40,554 nt of DNA from Lachnospiraceae bacterium. Lineage in GTDB: Bacteria; Bacillota; Clostridia; Lachnospirales; Lachnospiraceae. The notes beneath the pieces are model-generated. The model was not told the origin of the DNA. It did not search any database and saw only the letters and a program-made list of their open reading frames with translations. The position numbers and the translations under genes were made by a program. The DNA lies in NCBI GenBank assembly GCA_015057435.1, contig SVEJ01000029.1, positions 1-40,554 on the forward strand. Direction: 5' to 3'. Below, piece by piece: positions 1-6,334 of the stretch (the first letter of the stretch is position 1; each line of letters begins with the position of its first letter).

Positions 1-2
1 TC

Positions 3-680
3 GGTTTTACGAGCACCGGACTTCCGTTTGGTGTGACGTTTTCTTTTTTGATATCGTCCCCGATGGTGGATATAGGGAGCCTTATTTTGCTGATGAGCAT
101 CTTTGGAGCCAAAGTAGCTGTCATCTACGTGATACTCGGACTGGTGATAGCTGTAGTGGGAGGAACTCTGATAGAGAAACTCCATATGGAAGACCAAGTA
201 GAAGAGTTTATCAGGAAGGCAAATACGGTCGATATCGATTCTTCATCTTTTACACAGATGGAGAGGCTGATATATTCCAAAAATCAGATGATGGAAACTT
301 TTAAGAAGGTTTTTCCTTACATTCTTATCGGAGTTGGCATAGGAGCCGTTGTTCATAACTGGATTCCGGCGGACTTTATAGAAGGGATACTTGGTAGCAA
401 AAATCCGTTTGGGGTTATTCTTGCAACAGTACTTGGCATACCGATATATGCGGACATATTTGCAACGATACCGATAGCGGAGGCACTTTTGTTTAAGGGA
501 GCAATGATTGGGACAGTTCTGGCATTTATGATGGGCGTTACTACATTATCCCTGCCTTCTTTGATTATGCTGAAAAAAGCGATTAAGATGAAACTTCTGG
601 TTACTTTTATTGCGATATGTATGGCAGGAATAATTATTGTCGGCTATGTTTTTAATGCTATTGGAGAACTGATCGTATAG
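3..680 (+). CDS. YraQ/ArsP-type permease, 5' truncated by window edge
   Basis: An open frame enters from the left edge (first full codon at 3) and stops at 680, giving about 225 residues of an integral membrane protein. It shows the FLISSP motif near the start, a central soluble loop rich in acidic and basic residues, then several hydrophobic segments including a GIPIYAD motif and a TLSLPSLIML stretch. These are typical of the predicted permease family PF03773 (YraQ/ArsP). Members are membrane transporters; some export trivalent organoarsenicals, but the substrate here is not known. The N-terminal half of the usual ~300-350 residues lies outside the window. Such permeases are often followed by a small CxxC thioredoxin-like gene, and a remnant of one follows directly here. 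The family call is firm and the substrate is open. Confidence 0.85.
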   Translation, partial: GFTSTGLPFGVTFSFLISSPMVDIGSLILLMSIFGAKVAVIYVILGLVIAVVGGTLIEKLHMEDQVEEFIRKANTVDIDSSSFTQMERLIYSKNQMMETFKKVFPYILIGVGIGAVVHNWIPADFIEGILGSKNPFGVILATVLGIPIYADIFATIPIAEALLFKGAMIGTVLAFMMGVTTLSLPSLIMLKKAIKMKLLVTFIAICMAGIIIVGYVFNAIGELIV

Positions 681-810
681 ACAGGCTGTGCAAAATGTAA
701 TCAGTTTGAAACAGCCACGGTTGAGGTGCTGGTTGTTGACGGCAAAGTGGTTTCATATGGCAAGGCTTTGAAGAAGGATGAAGTCGTAAAAATTTTAAAG
801 GAGGTAAGAG
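681..810 (+). pseudogene. Internally deleted thioredoxin-like redox protein remnant
   Basis: Directly after the permease stop and in the same frame, translation gives TGCAKCNQFE followed soon by LVVDGKVVSYGKALKKDEVV and KILKEVRG. Both blocks match the N-terminal CxxC active site and the C-terminal part of the small redox-active-disulfide (thioredoxin_3) proteins that often accompany YraQ-type permeases. The start codon, the first strand and about 30-40 central residues, including the cis-proline region, are missing, so this is a deletion remnant. The frame stays open to a stop at 836, past the start of the SDR gene, so the decay looks recent. The family assignment is from recall of the motif pattern, not a search. 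Confidence 0.7.
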
Positions 811-813
811 GAT

Positions 814-1548
814 ATGATGATGGATTTTACAGGTAAAGTATTTATTGTTACGGGGGCATCCTCCGGTATAGGATTAAGTTGTGCAGAACAGATCATTGCT
901 CTTGGAGGGCATGTGATAGGGGTGGATAAGAACGCAACAGCTGTTGATAATGATGCATATGGGCATTCAGTGATTAGTGTTACAGACGAGCGAGCAATTA
1001 AAAACTTGGTAAACACCGTAACGGATAAATACGGTCACATTGATGGCCTTGTAAATGCTGCAGGTATATGGGGAAGCAGTAAACCTTTTTACGAGATGGA
1101 TTCAGAGGCGTTTCAAAATGTGTTCGATGTTAACACAAAGGGAATGTTTCTGATGTCAAAGTATGTCTCTAGGGCAATGATACCACAGAAAAGGGGAAAG
1201 ATAGTAAATATCAGTTGCATCAGAGCGTCAGTATTCAGAAACAATATGGCGGATTATGCGGCTTCAAAAGGAGCTGTTGTTTCCATGACTTCGGCGATGG
1301 CCCTTGATCTTGCTCCGTATAACATTCAGGTTAACTCCGTGGCCCCTGGTTTTACTTATACAGGAATGACATCGGCCTCATTTGATAATCCCGAAGTTAG
1401 GGAACAGTCGGAAAAACTGATTCCGAACGGAAGACTTGGAATTCCAAAGGATATCTCATCAGTCGTAATGTTCCTTTTGTCGGATATGTCTGATTACATG
1501 ACAGGGACAAATGTGTTCGCAGACGGCGGGTATCATATACAAAAGTAG
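814..1548 (+). CDS. SDR family NAD(P)-dependent oxidoreductase
   Basis: This is a classical short-chain dehydrogenase of 244 residues, the usual length. It has the nucleotide-binding TGASSGIG motif at residues 13-20, the NAAG motif at 81-84 and the YxxxK catalytic pair Y148/K152. It probably reduces or oxidises a hydroxyl/carbonyl group on a small molecule in the cytoplasm; the substrate cannot be told. An AAGGAGG ribosome site about nine bases upstream supports the ATG at 814, although ATGs at 817 and 820 are also possible. The residue 13 positions before Y148, normally the catalytic Ser, reads Cys135 in an NISC motif, with Ser134 next to it. The gene sits between two deletion-scarred genes and is the only complete gene in the first 2 kb. 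Confidence 0.9.
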   Translation: MMMDFTGKVFIVTGASSGIGLSCAEQIIALGGHVIGVDKNATAVDNDAYGHSVISVTDERAIKNLVNTVTDKYGHIDGLVNAAGIWGSSKPFYEMDSEAFQNVFDVNTKGMFLMSKYVSRAMIPQKRGKIVNISCIRASVFRNNMADYAASKGAVVSMTSAMALDLAPYNIQVNSVAPGFTYTGMTSASFDNPEVREQSEKLIPNGRLGIPKDISSVVMFLLSDMSDYMTGTNVFADGGYHIQK

Positions 1549-1613
1549 TAATATACGTTATTCATTTATATCGTAATATTATGTGCTAAGAAAAACTTGA
1601 AGTTACGCATGAG

Positions 1614-1666
1614 CCCTGCCGACACATCGCAAGCAGAGCTTGCTCAGTGTCGCGGCATTTGCCAGG
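1614..1666. repeat. Long imperfect hairpin, possible dispersed intergenic repeat
   Basis: A nested inverted repeat lies in the gap after the SDR gene: CCTG (1615-1618) with CAGG (1663-1666), GACAC (1621-1625) with GTGTC (1647-1651), and GCAAG (1629-1633) with CTTGC (1639-1643) around a five-base loop. It is more GC-rich than its surroundings and has no T-tract, so it does not look like an intrinsic terminator. The layered stem and base composition resemble REP-like intergenic elements. Only one copy is seen in this window. Confidence 0.5.
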
Positions 1667-1681
1667 AATAAACGAAATCTA

Positions 1682-1897
1682 TTAAAGAATAACAAATATA
1701 AGGACATTATAGGCAATACCGATTCCGGTGCTGGCTATAACGCCGTAACTCATATAAAGCATCACTACAGAAGCGTTGTGTAGAAAACCTGTCAAGGTGA
1801 AGCCTGATGCGGCTAAGAAACCGGCAAATAACATAGCAGTGACACCGATAACCAGATATATCCAACGTAAGGATGTGTTGGGTTTCATTTTATCCAT
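1682..1897 (-). pseudogene. Internally deleted MFS (oxalate/formate-antiporter-like) transporter
   Basis: The 71-residue frame starts like an OFA-type MFS transporter (RWIYLVIGVTAMLFAGF, first membrane helix). It then jumps to a segment like the fourth or later helices (LAASGFTLTGFL, then MLYMSYGVIASTGIGIAYNV) and stops. Full proteins of this family are about 400 residues, so most of the protein, including helices 2-3 and everything after the GIGIAYN motif, is gone. A strong AGGAGG site precedes the ATG at 1897, and a plausible promoter (TAGACT, 17 bases, TACAAT on the minus strand) lies at 1934-1962, so a short two-helix peptide could still be made. Family placement rests on motif recognition. 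Confidence 0.6.
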
Positions 1898-1933
1898 TGG
1901 TAGACCTCCTAAGATTCAAGCATTTGAAAGCGT

Positions 1934-1962
1934 ATTGTACTATGTTTTGATAAAAAAGTCTA
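1934..1962 (-). promoter_or_regulatory. Possible promoter of the MFS remnant
   Basis: On the minus strand, TAGACT (1957-1962) is followed after 17 bases by TACAAT (1934-1939), about 40 bases before the remnant's ATG. The -10 is good and the -35 weak. Confidence 0.35.
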
Positions 1963-2040
1963 GCTATTCCTACTATTGCAGATAACTAGTATTATTTTGT
2001 GTTTTATGAAATAAGGAAATAATGAAGACGTATACTGTTA

Positions 2041-2069
2041 TTGAATTTGCATTGTTAACATGATAGAAT
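2041..2069 (+). promoter_or_regulatory. SigA-type promoter for the SCP2 gene
   Basis: TTGAAT (2041-2046), 17 bases, TAGAAT (2064-2069), followed 25 bases later by the ATG of the SCP2-domain gene. Confidence 0.65.
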
Positions 2070-2094
2070 GAAGTGCAGAAAGGGAGGTTTTACG

Positions 2095-2412
2095 ATGACA
2101 TACGAACAGGTTTTTCAAAAATTTAAGGATATGTTTAAGGATACAGATGTGAGCCATGTGCAAGAACATCTGGCATATCAGTTTAATATTACCGGAGAAG
2201 GCGCAGGTGCATTTTATGCAGAAGTGAAAGATGGTCAATTATCAATTGAGCCATATGAGTATCATGATAGAGATGCAGCCTTTACTTGCTCTGCAGAGAA
2301 TCTTTTTAAAATTATCAAAGGAGAATTGGATCCGGTAGTAGCATTTACTTTCGGTAAGCTTAAGGTAGATGGTAATATTGATAAAGCATTAAAGATTAAG
2401 GAGTTGCTTTAA
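2095..2412 (+). CDS. SCP2 sterol-binding domain protein
   Basis: A 105-residue cytoplasmic protein made of a single SCP2-like domain (compare the AFTCSAENLFKIIKGELDP and FGKLKVDGNIDKALKIKELL blocks, the usual C-terminal half of the fold). SCP2 domains form a hydrophobic cavity that binds fatty acyl chains or other lipids; in Firmicutes these single-domain proteins have no settled role. The ATG at 2095 is chosen over an in-frame ATG at 2068 because AGGGAGG lies six to eight bases before it, and the upstream ATG overlaps the -10 element. It is a single-gene unit, with its own promoter at 2041-2069 and a strong terminator at 2471-2505. Confidence 0.85.
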   Translation: MTYEQVFQKFKDMFKDTDVSHVQEHLAYQFNITGEGAGAFYAEVKDGQLSIEPYEYHDRDAAFTCSAENLFKIIKGELDPVVAFTFGKLKVDGNIDKALKIKELL

Positions 2413-2470
2413 TTCATGATTGACAATATGAAATGAGGCAATGCGTGACTTGAATGTTTGAAGGTATTAG

Positions 2471-2505
2471 GGACAAGATTTGGTGTAACAAATCTTGTCC
2501 TTTTT
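2471..2505 (+). terminator. Intrinsic terminator after the SCP2 gene
   Basis: Perfect 12-bp stem GGACAAGATTTG / CAAATCTTGTCC with a six-base loop, followed by TTTTT. Confidence 0.93.
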
Positions 2506-2586
2506 CGTTTCGGTTTTCACGTTTCAACACAATTCGAAAATTTCCTGTGTAAAAATGGGCAAAAAGAGAGTTGGAGATTTGTTTGT

Positions 2587-3414
2587 ATGAAAATGGAATG
2601 GTTGAAAACGGTATTAAAAGGTCTGTGGGTAGGTTCTACCATGACAGTACCAGGTGTGTCGGGAGGAACGATGGCAGTCGTTGTTGGCGTATATGAAGAT
2701 TTGATTCACGCAATCAATGGACTGAAGGATAATTTGAAGGAGAATATAGGTTTTTTGTTACGATTTGTTTCGGGAGCAGGATTGGGTTTTTTGATATTTG
2801 CACGTATTGTTACATTGTTGTTAGAACATGAAGTTGCAGGTCCGTTAACGAGACTTCTTTTTTGTGGTGTAGTACTTGGCGGTATTCCTTTGTTGGTTCG
2901 AAAATCATGTATACGAAAGATTGGATATCGTCATGTTTTATGTTTGTTTGCGGGTGCATTTGTTGTGTTTCAATTGGCAATGTTACCACAGGGATTGTTT
3001 CGAAATGGTGAGGGTTTGATGTTTTGGATTGTTCAGTTTATTGCAGGTGTGATTGTAGCAATTGCACTCATTTTACCCGGGATCAGTGTTACACATATTC
3101 TGTATATTATGGGGATATATGAAATGGTGCTGCAAAAAGTATATGCGTTGGAATTGTTGTCGTTGCTCCCCTTGGCGAGCGGAGTGTTTGTCGGAACATT
3201 TATGACGACGAATCTTTTAGAAAAGGGATTGGAGAAGTATCCGGAAGCGGTTTATATGGCAATTATTGGATTTGTAGCTGCATCAATGTTTAGTCTGATA
3301 CCAAGATATCCGATACGTATGCCGATATTAGGAGCCCTGATTGCAGCAGGCGGATTTGTCGGAATGTATATGGTTACAAAGAAAGTTCAAGTAAGGGATG
3401 AGATGAGAGAATAG
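2587..3414 (+). CDS. DUF368 membrane protein, PopT-like undecaprenyl-phosphate translocase
   Basis: This is a polytopic membrane protein of 275 residues with the DUF368 signature TVPGVSGGTMAVVVGVYEDLI near the N-terminus and a related second copy (LILPGISVTHILYIMGIYE) in the C-terminal half, the internal repeat typical of the family. DUF368 proteins (PopT) have been shown in other bacteria to return undecaprenyl phosphate across the membrane for reuse in wall synthesis; that role is inferred here from family. The frame stays open upstream to about 2458, but that part contains the terminator stem. The ATG at 2587, with a GGAG about nine bases upstream, is the likely start. A cis-prenyltransferase, the enzyme type that makes this lipid carrier, is encoded 1.2 kb downstream. 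Confidence 0.85.
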   Translation: MKMEWLKTVLKGLWVGSTMTVPGVSGGTMAVVVGVYEDLIHAINGLKDNLKENIGFLLRFVSGAGLGFLIFARIVTLLLEHEVAGPLTRLLFCGVVLGGIPLLVRKSCIRKIGYRHVLCLFAGAFVVFQLAMLPQGLFRNGEGLMFWIVQFIAGVIVAIALILPGISVTHILYIMGIYEMVLQKVYALELLSLLPLASGVFVGTFMTTNLLEKGLEKYPEAVYMAIIGFVAASMFSLIPRYPIRMPILGALIAAGGFVGMYMVTKKVQVRDEMRE

Positions 3415-3435
3415 AGGAAATGCAAGAGGAGTTGG

Positions 3436-3464
3436 TTGTAATTTGCTATTCTAAGAAGTATAAT
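3436..3464 (+). promoter_or_regulatory. SigA-type promoter for the small membrane protein
   Basis: TTGTAA (3436-3441), 17 bases, perfect TATAAT (3459-3464), 36 bases before the ATG at 3501. Confidence 0.7.
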
Positions 3465-3500
3465 GTACGAATAAATGTAAGTTGGTAAAGGAGAAAAGAT

Positions 3501-3737
3501 ATGGCAACAGGAAGTATTTTGTTTTTAGGAGTAGCAATCGTAGGTTTGATTTTACTGATTGTAGGTGTGATTTTTCTTATCAAAAATCTCAAGTGGAAAA
3601 AGGAAAAAGATGCACAGGGAATTAGTTCAACCATCAATATCGTTGCGATGATTTTGTTTGGACTTATGATTTTCTTCGGTCTTATGTGGTTTCTTTGTTT
3701 TGGGCTTGGATCACTGATTTTTACATTTGCCATATAG
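3501..3737 (+). CDS. Small two-helix membrane protein of unknown function
   Basis: A 78-residue protein with two long hydrophobic segments (about residues 5-28 and 45-76) joined by a basic loop (KNLKWKKEKD). No family was recognised. AAAGGAG seven bases before the ATG, and a good promoter of its own, argue that it is a real gene. The positive loop between the helices predicts both termini outside and the loop inside. It lies between the DUF368 gene and the MBL hydrolase and may be co-transcribed with the latter, which starts 51 bases downstream. Confidence 0.75.
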   Translation: MATGSILFLGVAIVGLILLIVGVIFLIKNLKWKKEKDAQGISSTINIVAMILFGLMIFFGLMWFLCFGLGSLIFTFAI

Positions 3738-3788
3738 TTTTATTCGATTACGGATGTTTGATTTCACTTAGGGAAGAGAGAAGATATT

Positions 3789-4613
3789 ATGCGAATTGTG
3801 AATTTGATTGAGAATACACCAGGGGCAGAAGGGTGTCTGCATGAACACGGATTGAGTTTCTATATAGAAACGGAAAAACACAAGCTGTTAGTAGATACAG
3901 GTGCAAGTGATGCTTTTATAAAAAATGCACATACGCTGGGTATTGATTTGACAAAGGTGGATACTGTGATATTGAGTCATGGTCACTATGATCATTCAGG
4001 CGGAATTCTTCCGTTTACTGTTTTGAATCCGACTGCGAAAATATATATGCAAAAAAACGCGTCAAACGACTTCTATCATAAGAATGAGAATCTGGAAAAA
4101 TATATCGGAATTGATAAGGAGATTGGGAAACTGTCGCAAGTTACATGGGTAGAGAAAGATCTTGTGATTGATGAAGAACTTACACTATTTGGCAGTGTGA
4201 CAGGAAGAAGACTTTGGCCACAAGGTAATCTGGAATTAAAGGAATATGTCGATGGAAACTTTGTACAGGACACATTTTCTCATGAGCAATATCTCGTGCT
4301 TACGAATGGAGAAGAGAAATTACTTGTTTCGGGTTGTGCCCACAACGGCGTGTTGAATATTTTAGAGAAATACTATGAATTGTATGGTGCATATCCGCAT
4401 GCTATGATTAGTGGTTTTCATATGAGGAAAAAGACAGATTATACAGAAACAGATATTGCCATGATGGAAGAAACGGCCATGGAATTATCTAAGACGGATA
4501 CGATGTTTTATACCGGACACTGTACAGGAGAGTTTCCGTTTGAAGTGATGAAGAACATTCTCGGCGAACAGTTGATATATGTTCATAGTGGGGAAGAAAT
4601 AGTCTGTGTATAA
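3789..4613 (+). CDS. MBL-fold metallo-hydrolase
   Basis: A cytoplasmic metallo-beta-lactamase-fold protein of 274 residues. The metal-binding motif HGHYDH is at residues 64-69, an Asp at VDTG (residue 36) precedes it, and later GCAHNG and GFHM blocks supply further histidines. The pattern matches the family annotated as 7,8-dihydropterin-6-yl-methyl-4-(beta-D-ribofuranosyl)aminobenzene 5'-phosphate synthase-like hydrolases, which in bacteria mostly have unknown substrates. A purine-rich GAAGAGAGAAG precedes the ATG. The gene ends 40 bases before the cis-prenyltransferase start with no terminator between, so the two are probably co-transcribed. Confidence 0.88.
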   Translation: MRIVNLIENTPGAEGCLHEHGLSFYIETEKHKLLVDTGASDAFIKNAHTLGIDLTKVDTVILSHGHYDHSGGILPFTVLNPTAKIYMQKNASNDFYHKNENLEKYIGIDKEIGKLSQVTWVEKDLVIDEELTLFGSVTGRRLWPQGNLELKEYVDGNFVQDTFSHEQYLVLTNGEEKLLVSGCAHNGVLNILEKYYELYGAYPHAMISGFHMRKKTDYTETDIAMMEETAMELSKTDTMFYTGHCTGEFPFEVMKNILGEQLIYVHSGEEIVCV

Positions 4614-4653
4614 AAGCTTTCTTACAGGCAATACTCTAACTGAGGTGATGAGT

Positions 4654-5277
4654 ATGAGCAAGAAAAAACCGGAACATATCGGTATTATTCCGGATGGAAA
4701 CCGTCGTTGGGCGGTGGAAAAAGGAATGAGTAAGAAGGATGGTTATGAATATGGACTAATGCCGGGGCTTAGACTTTTACAAATGGCAAAGGAACATGGT
4801 GTGAAGGAAATCACATATTATGGATTTACTGTGGATAATTGTAAGCGTCCGAAGGAACAGTTTCAGGCATTTCAAAAAGCTTGTGTAGATGCGGTGGAAA
4901 TGTTAACCAGGGAAGGTGCAGATTTGCTGGTCATTGGCGATAGTAATTCCAAATGTTTCCCGAAGGAGTTGCTACCCTATACAACCAGAACCCCGGTTCA
5001 CGGAGGCGGAATTAAGGTTAACTTCCTGGTGAATTATGGTTGGCAGTGGGACTTGTCTCGTATGAGGGAAGAAGGTAAACCCTATTCGGAGGATATTTCT
5101 AGAATTGATCTGATTATTCGTTGGGGCGGTATGCGAAGACTTTCCGGGTTCTTACCGCTTCAGTCTGTATATGCCGACTTTTATGTGGAGGATCATTTAT
5201 GGCCGGATTATACAGATGAGGATTTTACGAATGCATTAGAGTGGTATAGCCAACAGGATGTAACCCTTGGAGGGTGA
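4654..5277 (+). CDS. Divergent undecaprenyl-diphosphate-synthase family protein (cis-prenyltransferase)
   Basis: This 207-residue protein aligns along its length with UppS. The catalytic Asp lies in GIIPDGNRRWA (D14), followed by GFTVDNCKRP, NFLVNYGWQWD, DLIIRWGGMRRLSGFLPLQS and a VYADFY...LWPDY end. UppS makes the C55 lipid carrier from isopentenyl diphosphate. Several usual residues differ: RTGGE reads RWGGM, the YAE of the C-terminal metal/dimer motif reads YAD, and the SSENW block reads TVDNC. It is shorter than the usual ~240-250 residues, so it may be a paralogue with another chain length or acceptor. ATG 4654 is chosen because GAGGTG lies six bases before it; ATG 4648 and a GTG at 4606 are less well placed. 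Confidence 0.8.
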   Translation: MSKKKPEHIGIIPDGNRRWAVEKGMSKKDGYEYGLMPGLRLLQMAKEHGVKEITYYGFTVDNCKRPKEQFQAFQKACVDAVEMLTREGADLLVIGDSNSKCFPKELLPYTTRTPVHGGGIKVNFLVNYGWQWDLSRMREEGKPYSEDISRIDLIIRWGGMRRLSGFLPLQSVYADFYVEDHLWPDYTDEDFTNALEWYSQQDVTLGG

Positions 5278-5296
5278 GATTTAAGAAATATAATTT

Positions 5297-5324
5297 GTGA
5301 GCAGAGTACTCTGCTCACTTTTTT
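5297..5324 (+). terminator. Intrinsic terminator after the cis-prenyltransferase
   Basis: A perfect 22-base palindrome GTGAGCAGAGTACTCTGCTC-AC (5297-5318) is followed by TTTTTT. Confidence 0.93.
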
Positions 5325-5388
5325 GTTGAGAAAAAGTGTTTTTTTTCACAAAGAAAAGGATTTTGTCATAAACGGTATCAATAATGCA

Positions 5389-5481
5389 CACACTATCTCA
5401 TCAAAGAGAACGTATCCTGTGATAGGATATGTAGTATTCGAAACCACATTAGTATGTGGTTGCTTGAATACAAGATATGTG
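5389..5481 (+). promoter_or_regulatory. Riboswitch-like three-way-junction leader of degV
   Basis: Three helices can form together. P1 pairs CACA-C-TATC (5389-5397, one bulged C) with GATATGTG (5474-5481). P2 pairs 5411-5418 with 5424-5431 around a five-base loop. P3 pairs GTATTC (5434-5439) with GAATAC (5466-5471), then, past an internal loop, AACCACAT (5442-5449) with ATGTGGTT (5454-5461) around a TAGT tetraloop. Junction strands are 13, 2 and 2 bases. The 3' strand of P1 abuts the GAGGTG ribosome site of degV, so folding could control translation. It matches no riboswitch class I can name. Confidence 0.55.
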
Positions 5482-5492
5482 AGGTGCTTAAT

Positions 5493-6326
5493 ATGAAGTT
5501 CAAAATTGTAGGCGATAGCTGCACAGACTTTTTACCGGAGGATAGAGCAAAGGAATACACAGTTACAGTTCCTCTTACTATTGAAGTTGGGGATGATGAA
5601 GTGATAGATGATGATAGTTTTAATCAGTCAGATTTTTTAAGAAAGATTGCAGATTATGAAGGCTGTCCGAAGTCAGCCTGTCCGTCACCGGAAGCTTATA
5701 TGAAAAGCTTTGAAGATGCCGAAGAGGTGTATGTGGTAACACTTTCATCCGGGCTTAGTGGTTCCTATAACAGCGCGGAACTTGCAAAAGCAACTTACCT
5801 GGAATCGCATCCGGATGTGAAGATTCATGTGTTTGATTCTAAGTCAGCGTCTAGTGGGCAGTTGTTAATTGCACGCCTGATTGAAAAATATGCACTAAGC
5901 GGAATGGCTTTTGAAGAAATCGTCGAAAAGGTAACCGCATTTCGCGATGAATTGCATACAACATTTGTGTTGGATGATCTGGAAACTTTAAGAAAAAATG
6001 GACGTTTGACCGGTGTGAAAGCGGTAGTCGCCAATGCGCTTAATATTAAGCCGTATCTAAAGGTAGAAGATGGAACGATTCAGCAAATTGGGCAGGCAAG
6101 AGGTATGCGTAAGGCCCTTGATAAAATGGTAGACTATATTGGAGAAGTAGGGACGAATCTCTCGGATAAAGTGGTAATTATATCCCATTGTAACTGCATG
6201 GATCGTGCAAAGGATGTGGAAAGAAAATTGCTTGGAAAATATGGTTTTAAGGATTCAATCATTATCGATACTAAAGGAATTAGCACTATGTATGCCAATG
6301 ATGGCGGAGTGATTGTGTCATTTTGA
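5493..6326 (+). CDS. DegV family fatty-acid-binding protein
   Basis: This 277-residue protein has the DegV layout: an N-terminal DSCTDF block, the SSGLSGSYNSAELA lipid-binding loop, and LDDLETLRKNGRLTG plus LNIKPYL in the second domain. DegV (FakB-type) proteins hold a fatty acid; in Gram-positives they present it to the FakA kinase for phosphorylation and entry into phospholipid synthesis. No fakA is visible nearby. The ATG at 5493 is chosen because GAGGTG lies seven bases upstream and the family starts at this MKFKIVGDSCTD; an upstream in-frame ATG at 5454 lies inside the leader structure. The gene is convergent with the SLC13-like permease, only eight bases away. Confidence 0.9.
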   Translation: MKFKIVGDSCTDFLPEDRAKEYTVTVPLTIEVGDDEVIDDDSFNQSDFLRKIADYEGCPKSACPSPEAYMKSFEDAEEVYVVTLSSGLSGSYNSAELAKATYLESHPDVKIHVFDSKSASSGQLLIARLIEKYALSGMAFEEIVEKVTAFRDELHTTFVLDDLETLRKNGRLTGVKAVVANALNIKPYLKVEDGTIQQIGQARGMRKALDKMVDYIGEVGTNLSDKVVIISHCNCMDRAKDVERKLLGKYGFKDSIIIDTKGISTMYANDGGVIVSF

Positions 6327-6334
6327 ACGCAGAG

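Noticed and set aside
1776..1985. 69-residue plus-strand frame in the gap before the SCP2 gene
   Set aside because: Shadow opposite the MFS remnant, with no ribosome site and no family.
2458..2586. Upstream extension of the DUF368 reading frame
   Set aside because: It runs through a perfect terminator hairpin and lacks a ribosome site; the family N-terminus begins near 2587.
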